From the NCBI GenBank assembly GCA_009602725.1, contig WELB01000453.1:5987-23604 (forward strand): 17,618 nucleotides of DNA, given 5' to 3'. Source of the DNA: Spirogloea muscicola (lineage: Eukaryota; Streptophyta; Zygnematophyceae; Spirogloeales; Spirogloeaceae). How positions within the stretch are numbered: position 1 is the first letter of the stretch; each line of letters opens with the position of its first letter. The notes below the pieces were generated by a model. The model worked only from the letters and a program-made list of their open reading frames with translations. It was not told the origin of the DNA and did not search any database. Shown here piece by piece: positions 8,063 to 16,523 of this stretch. The translations under genes were made by a program, and so were the position numbers.

Positions 8063-8990
8063 ACGATGCTTGGGACTGGACGCCACTCTTGGGAAGAGGT
8101 CCACGTCTACACCGTTTGACTCAGAAATTTAGACACCTGTATCGCCACCGGCAGGTGACAATTCAGCGTCCCTGTGTTGGCCCTGGCGGTGGCTGCGCAT
8201 GGATAACACTTGGCTGTATGGAGATTTCATTGTTTCCCTGTATCCAACATCTCTCTTTGGTAGGTAAATGTAGAAATTATGGCCAGTTTCAAAGAAGTGC
8301 AGGTTTTGTCACCATTGTCGCCGGGAGTTAACAATGAACAGTGTTGATATTGTATGCCAGGTAAAGACTGTAACATATTTACATAAATGTATACGTGAAG
8401 ATAAATTTTAAATTCGTTTTACATATACCATTGTTTATTCGTGTAGGAGTTAGATTCAGTAGTCTAAAGTAAATATTTCGGTGTATAAAATATATATATA
8501 TATATAAAAATAACTTAGGTGTTAAATTTTTGCGTAACATATTTTATTTTTAGTTGAAAAAGGTTATTTTCATTTTACTTTTCATTTTTCATGAATTATA
8601 TTTGCATATTTTCTTTGTTGGTAGAATGTTGGTTTGAGAATAATCAGTATTTTAAATTTAAGTTTAGTGTACTGATACAATTAATTTATTTCCGATTTAT
8701 AGCTAATTATTTACAGTAATTATTAAGCAACTGATTTTAACAATACGTTATTTTCATTTTTCGTGTTTTAATAATGTGATACTGTCAATAAAGGAGTATT
8801 TCAGTTTTTGTTAGTATAGTAAAGTATATCATGTTGTAATAATCCATAGGATTTTGAAAATCAAATTTTGAAATTTCATTATTAAATCAGTCTGGTAACT
8901 TTCATGGTATTGTAATTCATCCATTTTAGACGTTTATGTCTAGATTGGAGCTTGTATCATATTGATAATTCGTGTAAAATGCTGCAATCT
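8063..8990. other. Gene-free stretch, very AT-rich from 8340
   Basis: From about 8340 to 8990 the DNA is strongly AT-rich, with a TA run at 8485-8506 and many stops in all frames. It lies immediately downstream of the PstS-like gene (minus strand). A minus-strand AATAAA reads at 8685-8690, about 350 bases past the stop, so part of this may be its 3' untranslated or termination region. Nothing recognisable lies in 8063-8340. Confidence 0.5.
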
Positions 8991-9038
8991 TTTCCTAGGC
9001 AGTATTGTGTCAAGACCAAAACTGTCAAGAGCATACTT

Positions 9039-10239
9039 CTAATGGATGGTGGCAACAGCATTCCTGTTCTGTGTGAGCAGGCTACTGGGGACTGGAACAA
9101 AGTTGAGAGGTGGCAGAACATTCTGGCAAGATGTGGAGAAAACAGCAGTGAGGAAGGCTTTGGTGATAGAGGCGGACGGGGTTGACCCGGCGGGGTAAGC
9201 GGAGCTGCGGGCCCAGAGGTAAACGAAGGACACTATGGGGCAGACGCCAGAGCCTGGTTGGAAGATGGTGTTGACTCCAGACCAGGTAGCAGTGGCAGAA
9301 GGCAAGGACACTGGGATTGCACCAGTGATGGAGCAGGAGTTGCCTTTGTAGTTCTGGCCAGCTTTGTTGTTGGTGGCAGCTATGCGGACGTTGCCGGTCA
9401 CAAAGGTGACCGCAACTGAGGTGGCGAGGTAGGTGACGGATCCCGGATGAGAGAAGACATAAGAGGCCACGCCGTTGGAGCCGCTGGCAGTCACCAGGCG
9501 AGGGGAGCCCCAAGCAACAACGTCACCAACCTTGCTCGCGGGCCACGGGCGCGGACCAGTGGCAGTGGCCAGGTTCAAGTAGGAGGTGAAGATATACGTG
9601 GCTCCAGCACCAGTGTCGGAGCGGGCGACAGGGACGGTGATGGCACCACTTCCAATCGAGACGGAGAAGCCAGAGTAGAGATCAGCCAGGCTCTGGGCGG
9701 ACAGGGTAAGCTGAGTGGCGCCATTGTAGAGGACGGAGAAGGATTGCAGGCCCTGCGGCACGGTGAGCTTGTTGAAGCCGAGGCCTGCCTCGTCGGAGGT
9801 GCTCATCGCCGTGGTGGATGCGGCGACCTTGTACGTGTTGTTCTTGAAGCGAAGGTAGCCCGTGCCAGAGCTGCCAGGATGAAAGGCAGAGGACGACGGG
9901 TCTCAGACACTGAGCACGACCAGGTCCGAGTCGATGGTGACAAGCTCCGAGTTGCGAGCCTGGAGGCAGGTGCCACGAGACTGACAGGCAGCTTCGTGGA
10001 CTCTGCTGGCGTCATGCAGGCAACGCGGCGGCACGGCAGGAGAGGCGGGAGGGGCGGGAAGCTCACTTGACGGCATCGTAGCAGCCGTAGGTGGAGTAGC
10101 ACGTGGACAGCACCTGGTTCTCGAGCGACGTGACGGAGGTGGCCCCGCCGAAGTAGTGGGCGGTGGCGGGGGAGCAGGCGGCGAAGGCGGAGGCGGCGAG
10201 CGAGAGGAGGACGGCGGCGGCGAGGGCGAGGCGCGCCAT
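9039..10239 (-). CDS. Secreted PstS-like phosphate-binding protein, two exons
   Basis: Exon 1 (10067-10239) starts at an ATG in strong initiation context (GCCATGG) and exon 2 is 9039-9870. The intron begins GTGAGC and ends CAG, and splicing completes an Asn codon, giving about 334 residues. Residues 1-21 form a signal peptide (MARLALAAAVLLSLAASAFA, cleavage near Ala20-Ala21). After the junction, SGTGYLRFKNNTYKVAASTT aligns with the PstS motif GSG-x-G...F-x-NNT-x-DF...S. Then come ADLYSG (res 120-125), ARSDTGAGATYIFTSYL (res 140-156; family RSDGSGTT-x-x-FT-x-YL, the phosphate-binding loop) and NGVASYVFSHPGSVTYL (res 190-206; family G-x-x-GV-x-x-V-x-x-x-PGSIGY). The bacterial homologue binds phosphate for an ABC importer; no importer genes adjoin it, so phosphate binding outside the cell or in a vesicle is inferred. 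GC-rich third positions and lack of breaks mark it as a live gene. The C-terminal end could differ if another intron exists. Confidence 0.85.
9871..10066 (-). other. Intron of the PstS-like gene
   Basis: This 196-base intron has donor GTGAGC (10061-10066) and acceptor CAG (9871-9873) on the minus strand. Without splicing, exon 1 runs into a stop right at the donor (AAG-TGA). With splicing, exon 1 joins in frame to sequence that extends the PstS-type motif upstream of the ATG at 9806, which is strong support. Confidence 0.85.
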
Positions 10240-10500
10240 GGCGGGGGCGAGGGGAGGGCGTGGGGGGTGGGGCGGGGCGAGGAGGGGCTTAAGAAGGGGG
10301 CCGGGGGCGGCGGGGCCGCGGCGCGTGCATGCACTTGCGCCTGCACCTGGCGCCGTGCTTCCGCCGCGACATCCGCCCGGCATCTCCCACCGCCCCGCGG
10401 CACCGGAGCAGCCGCCCGGAGATCCGCCGTGCCGCCGCGTGTGGGCCCGGGCCGGTGGGCGGGCAGCAGAGTGCGGCTGCTGATGTCCACACAGCGGCTG
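10240..10500 (-). promoter_or_regulatory. GC-rich upstream region of the PstS-like gene
   Basis: The 260 bases before the start codon are extremely GC-rich, with the coding strand pyrimidine-rich for the first 60 bases, and CpG-rich further up. A weak TTCTTAAG at about 10287-10294 is the only AT-rich patch. This resembles a CpG-island-type promoter, but no specific element is demonstrated. Confidence 0.4.
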
Positions 10501-10698
10501 TCGAAGGCCGGGCAGCAGATGCGTACAGGTGCTCGTCACGGAGCCGCCAGGCTAGGCACAGACAGGGCGCGCTTCTCTGTACCCCCGTGTCAGCAGAGGA
10601 AAGTCAGATGAGCTGAGACCCCGCTGCGCAAGCCAGAGAACAAAGCAATGCCAGGAAAGACAACTACACACCAAGACACGAGATGATGCAATGGATGC

Positions 10699-10975
10699 TC
10701 AGTAACCACGAGTGAGCGACAACAAATCAGAATAACTCAAAGCAGGAAAAGCGGCACGCTGCCGAGACCCTGAAGGCAGGAGCCATAGCGCGGCCAGCGC
10801 GCGTGTGGACCGCATGAGCCTGAGAGCGCTGGAGCGAGACCGCCAGTCTCATTCGAAAGACCTGAGCGAGGGACCGGCAGCATTGAAGCCTGGCGAACCC
10901 GGCCGCCGCTCGATGGCTTGCCGGGCAAGCCGCTGGAGGAGATCCAGCCAGGCCTCGCTTCCTTGGGACGCGCGC
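10699..10975 (-). repeat. Retroposon family copy E, longest coding tail
   Basis: The minus strand reads WLDLLQRLARQAIE, then (after a frameshift) FNAAG, LAQVFRMRLAVSLQRSQAHA, VHTRAGRAM and, in another frame, YSDLLSLTRGY with TGA at 10699-10701. It extends further 5' than copy F and parallels copy A (W..LIQHLAR), which shows that the shared protein is at least 90 residues long. The sequence after the stop differs from the other copies. The frames are broken, so this is a dead copy. Confidence 0.6.
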
Positions 10976-11109
10976 TTCTTGTTTCGCTGTCAACGGCCAT
11001 CGCCCCTCTCCTTTTCCACCATCTTTCTTCAACTTTCTTTCTTTCATGGGCTCGCTGTCTGTAACAGCCTTGGCCCCCTTCTTCCAGGAGAAGAAGCAGC
11101 GACTCCAGA

Positions 11110-11222
11110 ATAACTAGTAGCTCTTCCAAACGGGGCAAGGGCTGCAAAAGGAAGAGCATACAGAACTTGTACAAAGGGCCGATAGCTGTGAAGTATCAGC
11201 CCACAAGAGTATGTATAAGGTG
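11110..11222 (-). repeat. Two adjoining hairpin-family remnants
   Basis: On the minus strand, GCAGCCCTTGCCCCGTTTGG with AAGAGC (11115-11145) matches the end of the 12.1 kb copy. Beside it, GGGCTGATACTTCACAGC (11180-11197) is a diverged hairpin preceded by the equivalent of the conserved flank. Both are short, 5'-truncated and degraded. Confidence 0.45.
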
Positions 11223-11289
11223 AACACCAAGGCTAGCCTCTCAGCAATCGCCTATTCTCAGAAGATCTTCTTCAGAGAGTGTGGCAAAG

Positions 11290-11410
11290 GGTAGAAAGAA
11301 GCTCTGCCAAAGGGGCGATGGCTGTGAAAGAAGGAGAAGCAGCTCCTTCAAGGGTGCGCGAGCTGGGAAAGGCCAGCCCGGATGGAGGGACTGCTGCTTT
11401 CTCTCGCTCT
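11290..11410 (-). repeat. Two adjoining hairpin-family remnants, head to tail
   Basis: On the minus strand, GGGCTGGCCTTTCCCAGC and its downstream CACCCTT...GGAGCTGCTTCT end directly against TTCACAGCCATCGCCCCTTT then GGCAGAGC of a second copy. Both match the GGGCTGG...CAGCCC-x-CGCCCCCATTGGGAGAGCCACTTCT pattern of the intact copies. Confidence 0.5.
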
Positions 11411-11580
11411 GCCTCAACAATGTATTGGCCTAAATTAGCCTCCCTTTCTTCTTTTTTGTTTGTTTGTTTGTGCTTGTTGTTCTTCGTACTTCCCCTGGCC
11501 CCTCTCGTCCTTTGTTCAGTCTTTAATTTCATGCGCTCCGCGCGCCTTCTCTCTCTCTCTATGCGGCTGTCAGTATGTCC
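11405..11580 (+). repeat. Type I-like retroposon tail
   Basis: TAAATTAGCCTCCCTTTCTT, a TTTG repeat (about 11457-11470), CTGGCCCCTCTCGTCCTTTG and TTTCATGCGCTCCGCGCGCC then CT repeats follow the order in the type I tails of copies A and C. They also share GGCCCCTNCTCGTCCTT with the hairpin copy at 12440-12515. Confidence 0.5.
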
Positions 11581-11764
11581 AACTTACGCCTTCTCCGGTT
11601 TTCGTACACCTGGACCTTGCCCCTGCAGTATCGGTTGCTAGTTCACCGTTGCTGCCTCATCTCCCCCATCCCAACGCCATCCCGGCTTTTCCTTGCTCCG
11701 CCAGCAGCCCTGGCTTAGCTATCAGCAGCATTCATTGCAATAGGGTAGAGAGGCATGAGCTCTT

Positions 11765-11884
11765 CCAAAAAGAAGAAACTGCTCGCCCACGAAGAAGAAG
11801 AAGTGGCACAGAAGAAGTGGGGCCCATGAATAAGGGCTAGCAAAGCCAGCCCAAAAAGAATATACAATATCCAGAGCCAAAAAG
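11765..11884 (-). repeat. Hairpin-family copy with CTT tail
   Basis: The hairpin GGGCTAGC-AAA-GCCAGCCC (11834-11852) pairs throughout if one G-U wobble is allowed on the minus-strand RNA. Toward lower coordinates the copy ends in GGGCCCCACTTCTTCT plus more CTT repeats (minus strand). CCAAAAAG occurs at 11765-11772 and 11877-11884 and might be a short target duplication, but the repeat is low-complexity. Confidence 0.55.
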
Positions 11885-12070
11885 GTGCCGGAAAAACCAA
11901 CAACTGCTCAACTAGACCAAGTCCTAAACTGACCCGACCTGCGGCTGCTTTGCAGAGGTTACTAAGTGTTTCGTAGTTGCTTGATCCCAGTAGAGGGCGA
12001 TGGCAGTCTTTGGCCAGCCCAGAGGAATGAACAAAGCTTGAAGGGGCCAGAAAGAGAGAGAGAGAAGCGT

Positions 12071-12205
12071 CCTGGGAGAGAGAAGAAGAAGGAGTGGTTC
12101 TCCCAATGGGGGCAAGGGCTGTGAGAAGCCAGCCCGAAAAGAATTGACAAGGTTCGAAGGGGCCAAATTACGAGCTAAGCAGCGACTGCGGGGCCTGGGA
12201 GAGAG
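12071..12205 (-). mobile_element. Young 5'-truncated retroposon copy with 12-base target duplication
   Basis: The insert 12083-12193 is flanked by the direct repeat CCTGGGAGAGAG (12071-12082 and 12194-12205). On the minus strand, 12197 down to 12099 matches 17172-17270 at 97 of 99 positions without gaps. The hairpin is GGGCTG (12116-12121), 8-base loop, CAGCCC (12130-12135). The minus-strand 3' end is GAACCACT followed by CTT repeats. Target duplication, variable 5' truncation and a simple-repeat tail are features of LINE/SINE retroposition. The near identity indicates recent activity of the family. Confidence 0.8.
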
Positions 12206-12439
12206 GTGATCCATCCTTCAAAAAAGCAGCTTCTTCGGGGGTTGGGGAGAGGAAGATCCTGAAGGGGGCCTCGCTTGTCCACCCGGCCAGCGAAGGACGA
12301 GGCGCCAATGGGGCCGGCACGATGCCACATCGGAGCGGATCGCCGGGCGGCCGGGGCATCGGGGGGATGGGGGGGCCGCATTTCCGGCCAGGGGAGCCCC
12401 CCCTCGCGACGCCGGGCGGGGCTTTGCGCGGCTTCCACT

Positions 12440-12515
12440 GGCCCCTTCTCGTCCTTACGTTCATTCTTGTTTGGGCTGGCTTTATCCAGCCCCTGTCCTC
12501 AATGTGCGAGCCCCT
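12440..12515 (+). repeat. Hairpin-family copy, plus strand
   Basis: GGCCCCTTCTCGTCCTTACG, then TTCATTCTTGTTTGGGCTGG at the hairpin start. The hairpin is GGGCTGG (12473-12479), loop, CCAGCCC (12486-12492), followed by a diverged GAGCCCCTTCTTCC end. It has the same order of elements as the copy at 17192-17279 but is clearly older. Surrounding sequence to 12690 is GC-rich and not recognisable as a gene. Confidence 0.55.
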
Positions 12516-12689
12516 TCTTCCTTGTCCTCTCTGCTTTCCCTCTGCTCCGGCCTCCGCGGCGCCGCACGCGCAGCAGCCCGGCTGCCGCAGCAGCCCCCTT
12601 GCGCCGACGACGTCGCGCAGAGCAGGCCTTCGAGGCCCTTCGAGCCGGCCTCCAAGTCCAACCTTCCCGAGAAGGCGGCGGTGGTGGGG

Positions 12690-12830
12690 AGAGGCCAGCC
12701 CCGTAAGACAAGGCGCGCGGTGTACATAAAATACAATTGATTGGGAGGCCAAAACCAAGACGGCCTGCCTAATGGGAAAACTGGGGTGTAAATGGCAAGC
12801 CCGCGAGAGTGGACAAGGGACTGCGGGATG
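12690..12830 (-). repeat. Degenerate hairpin-family remnants
   Basis: The minus strand has GGGCTTGCC...ACACCCC followed by CCCATTAGGCAGGCC (12755-12805), and nearby GGGGCTGGCC with a TACGGGGC flank (12695-12712). They align with the family pattern, but the stems no longer pair well. Confidence 0.35.
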
Positions 12831-13105
12831 CTCACATTGAGAGGCCTGTCGTGCGGAATCCCGTCGATGGCTCATTGGTGTCGGTGCTGACGAGGATGCG
12901 GAGGTGGCTGCTCACGTGGATATTCGAGGGTGCGTCATTCCTCATTTTGGTGTGAAGGTGGGGTCGCGAGCGCGGCATCTCCAACCCGCTTCGGTCAGAA
13001 AAGATACTGTTATCCTGGCTCGGCGTCGGAGCATCATCCGATCGCCCATCAACGGTGCGTAGGCTCATCTGCCGCCCATTGTTAATCTTTATTACTCCAC
13101 GGCAC
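12831..13105. other. No gene seen
   Basis: Neither strand shows a recognisable protein, RNA gene or repeat-family element here. The minus-strand reading 12832-13221 has no known domain. Confidence 0.4.
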
Positions 13106-13109
13106 TCAG

Positions 13110-13200
13110 CAGGCTCCTTCCTCACTAGAAGAAGTGCGCGCCCATAGTGAAGAGGGGCTGGCAAAGCCAGCCCAAAATGCACCACATAAAGCTCCTCATT
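13110..13200 (-). repeat. Hairpin-family copy with perfect 8-base stem
   Basis: GGGCTGGC-AAA-GCCAGCCC (13155-13173) is a perfect stem. The minus strand continues CCTCTTCACTATGGGCGCGC and ends ACTTCTTCT. This matches the 11765-11884 copy in layout, with the stem preserved although flanking bases differ. Confidence 0.6.
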
Positions 13201-13324
13201 TGTTAGGTCGAGAAAGCTCACGGAAGCACGGCGAAGGCGTGATATGCCTCGATGAGCCGTGAGGAACCGGCTGGGCAGTGGTGGGGAAATGATAGGTAGT
13301 GGTAGCAGTGAGTCCCGGGCGACA

Positions 13325-13366
13325 CCGGCCTTGAGGCCGGAGAACCCAAATGGGCCAAATGGCCCA
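13325..13366. repeat. Two adjacent perfect short hairpins
   Basis: CCGGCCT-TG-AGGCCGG (13325-13340) is followed by TGGGCCA-AA-TGGCCCA (13351-13366). Between them lies AACCCAAA, reminiscent of the CCCAAAA flank of the hairpin family, so they may derive from it. A role as a terminator is not claimed. Confidence 0.5.
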
Positions 13367-13409
13367 CCCCAAGAAACAATGTCATTGTTTGTCTAACCAA
13401 GCATAAATA

Positions 13410-13480
13410 AGCAAGCGCGGCCAGATTGACTGGTGGGGACTAGCCCAAAAGGAATGGACAAGCAGAAAGGGTGTGGAGGG
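13410..13480 (-). repeat. Hairpin-family remnant
   Basis: ACTAGCCCAAAAGGAATGGA with CAAGC (13439-13463) parallels CCAGCCCGAAAAGAATTGAC with AAGG of the 12.1 kb copy. The other stem arm is barely recognisable. Confidence 0.4.
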
Positions 13481-13530
13481 CCACACAACTTGCGCGGTCC
13501 ATTCTCTCCATTTGGCCGTTGCCAACCTTT

Positions 13531-13575
13531 GCCGCCGTCGCTGCCGCTGCCGTCGCCGCTGCTGCTGCTGCTGCC
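13531..13575. repeat. GCC/GCT trinucleotide microsatellite
   Basis: GCCGCCGTCGCTGCCGCTGC and a run of four to five GCT units form an imperfect trinucleotide repeat in non-coding sequence. Confidence 0.8.
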
Positions 13576-13774
13576 CAGTAAGCGCAGCGCGCGCGTCCAG
13601 GGCCACGTCAAGAAGGCGTGGGCACAGACACGAGACGCAACCTCCGCAGAGAGCCTAATTCCGAGGAGCCCTGCATACGGTTGCGTCAGACCGTCCGCAC
13701 TCGGTAAGCCGCGAACCCCGCGACCTTGTGTAGAACTACTCCCAAGTCTAACCTTGGACCTTAGGAGAGCCTTG

Positions 13775-14030
13775 GCGTATATACGCAAGCGACTCTTATT
13801 GTGCTCCATTGCATCTGCTGCATTGCTAGTTTGTTTCATTTGCATCTTGCCACAGTTACTCCGCTTCTCGAAGTTTCAAGTCTCTGGGCCACTCCCTCGA
13901 TCCGAGTCCGAATCTGTCTTGTTCTGGGCCACTCTCTTGATCCGAGTTCAATATTGCTCTGAGCCACTCCCTTGATCCGAATTCGTTATCGCTCTGGGCT
14001 ACTCCCTTGATCCGAGTCACTGTTACTGTT
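13775..14030 (+). promoter_or_regulatory. LTR-like leader: TATA palindrome and four tandem repeats
   Basis: A perfect palindrome GCGTATATACGC (13775-13786) contains a TATA-like core. About 100 bases downstream, four direct repeats start at 13883, 13923, 13958 and 13993 (spacing 40, 35, 35), each with TCTGGGCCACTCCCTTGATC then CGAGT or a close variant. The position just before the gag region suggests the LTR or 5' leader of the retroelement that follows. LTR ends and a primer-binding site were not found, so this role is inferred. Confidence 0.5.
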
Positions 14031-14255
14031 GAAACTCTCTTTTAGGGTACCTTTTTGGCTGGTCTTGATTTTCTTGTTCGCACACTTTGCTTGTGGTTTG
14101 ACCTTTCGATCTCGTTTACTGGACCGAGCGAAATGCCAACAGAAAAGGTATGTTTGAGCTTAGTATATGGACTTGAGGTCAGGACGTGTCCTAGACTACG
14201 CCGGTGAAATTTCAGAGCTTGCTTTTGTCACGGCCGTTGAATTAGATATCATTCC

Positions 14256-15240
14256 TTGCCTGTTGTTGATCTGTCGGATATTGCTCATGTGGTTGTGGTT
14301 TGTGTCATAGAGCAATGCGCAGCCGTTTCTACCTTCAACAAATGGTTTACTAACATGTTGCAAAGCAGCAGACCTCGCTATCAAGGTAGGCCTGGCAGGG
14401 CATCCCTGGCTGAGGTCAGGGAGCATTACGATGCACAGTGTGTTCATTCGAAAATCCAGGGTGGCACTATGAGTAGGAAAGACTCCATGACTTTCCTTAG
14501 TCCTTACATGGCTATGGAAGCGAGTGATGTGTTCAGAAGGCTGTGTTCAAAATGTTCAGAATGTGTTCAAAAGTCGGTCTTGGCTATGACTAAATCTATC
14601 CCTGCCGACGCAAACCCTACGGAGATAGCTTTGGGTCCGCAGTTGATAGAAGATCCGGTGGGTGAGATGTGTAGGCGTCTTGCTGAGCACTTTCCGGTCT
14701 ATACCCTGGTCCGTAAACAGGATTGATGAAACTCATCGCTCGCAAGCCTGGTGAAGCGGTCACTATATGTCATTACCGCTTCATAAAGGGAATTGAGCTG
14801 TCACAGACCACTGTCAGAAAGAAGGATTTAGCCATCCAGTTCTTACGCATAATGGCAGGTAGGATACTGCTAGAGAAAGAAAATGCCGACTACGCTTTAC
14901 AATGTGTAGATGAACGTTTTGCAGGCACCGGGAGTCCAACGGGATCCAAAGTGTCCTCAGATGATAACATCAAACCTGAAGGTATAAAGAGGGCTCATGT
15001 GGCAGCTCCTATCAATTCAAACCGTCCAGTTCCAGTATGCAATACATGTCTGAAAACTGGCCATTTCAGAAAGGATGCCACTCGCCAACACCAACTGTTG
15101 GTGCAATGTGCGCTTATTGTTCTAGTCAGGGATATCTAGAACAGCAATGTTGGAAATAGTCTCCAGATAGAATGCCTGCAGCTCTCAGAAACAGAATAGC
15201 TACAGGAGAGATGCCATCCACCGTTTAGAGAATTGATAAA
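14256..15240 (+). pseudogene. Gag with two CCHC-type zinc knuckles, frameshifted
   Basis: One frame is open to a stop at 14724-14726 and ends HFPVYTLVRKQD. The next frame starts at ATG 14726 with KLIARKPGEAVTICHYRFIK, matching the gag pattern of a Q/R-x-PGE-x-V-x-x-Y-x-x-RF. It then runs to the first knuckle CNTCLKTGHFRKD (from 15038), whose last Cys falls in another frame. The second knuckle, CAYCSSQGYLEQQC (15109-15150), is in that new frame and has Tyr where His is usual. In-frame stops occur at 15157-15159 and 15226-15228. No ATG begins the first frame at 14256; an ATG at 14133-14135 followed by a GTATGT donor-like site is a possible true start. The protein would form the element particle and bind its RNA. 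Confidence 0.7.
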
Positions 15241-15955
15241 TATGAACAGATGCAGAGGCAAATTGCAAATCTTACTAGGAAACTTGCTCTGGCAAACAAT
15301 CAGGGCCAGTCTAATATGGTTTCCGCTGCCATGCATCGTTCAGATCACTCCGAGGAGGATGAGGATCACCCACCGCTATCGTCTTGTTTTCAATCTGAAA
15401 CCGCGACTGACCATGGGTATCAATGTAGCCTACAGCACTATCTTGCTGCTGTAGCAATTTCTAATCCAAGTGTTCCCCGCGATCCCCTCAAACGTAGTTT
15501 AAGCGAGCTGCGTCATAACGCTAGGACTGGCAATGCAAGATATCCAACTAGCTTCAAAGTCATTGATGATCCGAGCAGTGAAGTAACCCCTCGTGTGGTG
15601 ACACAACTTATCGTTCCCGCACAGGCACTTCCTACTTTGGCAGTATCTATTGAAGAAGTACTCCTGAAGAAATTGCATACCGTGCATACCGTTTCTGTCC
15701 TTAATTTAAAGGACATTGGTATTTCTGAAAAACATATGATTCAGTTGATTAAGAAATGCAGTATTGAAAGTACCAGTGGCTCGCATGAGTACATATCAGT
15801 TGACCCTGTGAATGCTGAGACGGCGTTTACTATGTCAGAGAAGTGTATCGTTCCATGCAGACCTCCGAAAGAGAGAAGCGCTAAATTGGCTGCAGTTGCC
15901 ATACTGGACAACACCAATGGTGTTGTAACTGTATCTACCAAGACTCATCTCTTCG
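15241..15955 (+). pseudogene. Gag-protease linker region, still open
   Basis: The frame of the second zinc knuckle stays open from the stop at 15226-15228 to 16072-16074; its useful part reaches about 15955. It begins IDKYEQMQRQIANLTRKLAL, a likely short coiled coil, followed by an acidic stretch (SEEDEDHPP), and contains no domain I recognise. About 240 open codons in an otherwise broken element suggest recent decay. The protease begins in a different frame near 15956, which implies a frameshift there, either decay or a programmed one. Confidence 0.55.
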
Positions 15956-16305
15956 ACAAAAGCGGCTGCTGTGCTCCTGGACACAGGTGCTCAGCCCATT
16001 TTCATCAGTTATCGCTTTGCCAAACGGTTAAAGTTGAGCGAAGACGACATCAAATGCAGTCTGGTAAAGACTAAGACAGCCACCGGTGGCTCAGACAGTG
16101 TGGTCGGCGTCACTAAGGAACCTCTTTGCATCACCCTAGATGCTAAGGACTCTCGTCAGAGCACATTCATTTCAGCACCGTTTGATAACCAGAGCAACTA
16201 CGTATGATGTATTGCTCGGTACCGAGACCCTAATTCCATTGGGTTTTGGCATTGATTATTATGCTGAGGTGGCTTGGTATAGACCACAATGGAGGTCATC
16301 CGGCA
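15956..16305 (+). pseudogene. Gypsy-like aspartic protease
   Basis: AAAVLLDTGAQPIFISYRFA places the catalytic D-T-G-A at 15980-15991, followed by KRLKLSEDD and TATGGSDSVVGV. This frame ends at 16205-16207. In another frame TYDVLLGTETLIPLGFGIDY (16200-16259) supplies the conserved second half (family: D-x-LLG-x-D-x-L-x-x-x-x-x-x-ID), and AEVAWYRPQWRSSG follows. A single frameshift near 16200 separates the halves. It would process the element's polyprotein. Confidence 0.85.
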
Positions 16306-16523
16306 CGCACAGAATGACATTGCCATTGCTAAAGAATTGGACGTCTACTGACATGCCAGTACATGCCGGTACTATCGACAGGAGCTCCTCTTCACAGAAC
16401 AGTCAAACAGCTGCAGATGATGGTGATTATCTGAATGCAGACAGGGCAAATCAGTGACCAAAGGGGGGCAGCACCGCAGCAAATCCTCCTCCTGTACCGC
16501 CACCAGTTGTACCTTCTGCAAGG

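Noticed and set aside
9447-10070. Plus-strand open reading of 207 codons
   Set aside because: It is antisense to exon 2 and the intron of the PstS-like gene; GC-rich codon use on the real strand keeps the opposite strand open, and no domain is visible.
10156-10611. Plus-strand Gly/Glu-rich reading of 151 codons opposite exon 1
   Set aside because: Low-complexity product of the GC-rich upstream region; antisense to the signal-peptide exon.
12108-12165. tRNA-derived SINE with pol III boxes (GGTTCGAAGG resembles a B box on the plus strand)
   Set aside because: The better-defined orientation of the family is the opposite strand, where it carries a coding tail, and no convincing A box lies at the right distance.
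12168-12875. Minus-strand open reading of 235 codons
   Set aside because: Composed of Pro/Arg/Gly-rich GC-driven sequence that crosses several retroposon remnants, with no domain.
13433-13975. Plus-strand reading of 180 codons
   Set aside because: Pro/Leu/Ser-rich, covers a microsatellite and the tandem leader repeats; no domain or codon bias supporting a gene.
13883-14027. CRISPR-like array
   Set aside because: Only four imperfect repeats with 10-15 base non-unique spacers and no cas genes; a eukaryotic retroelement leader explains them.
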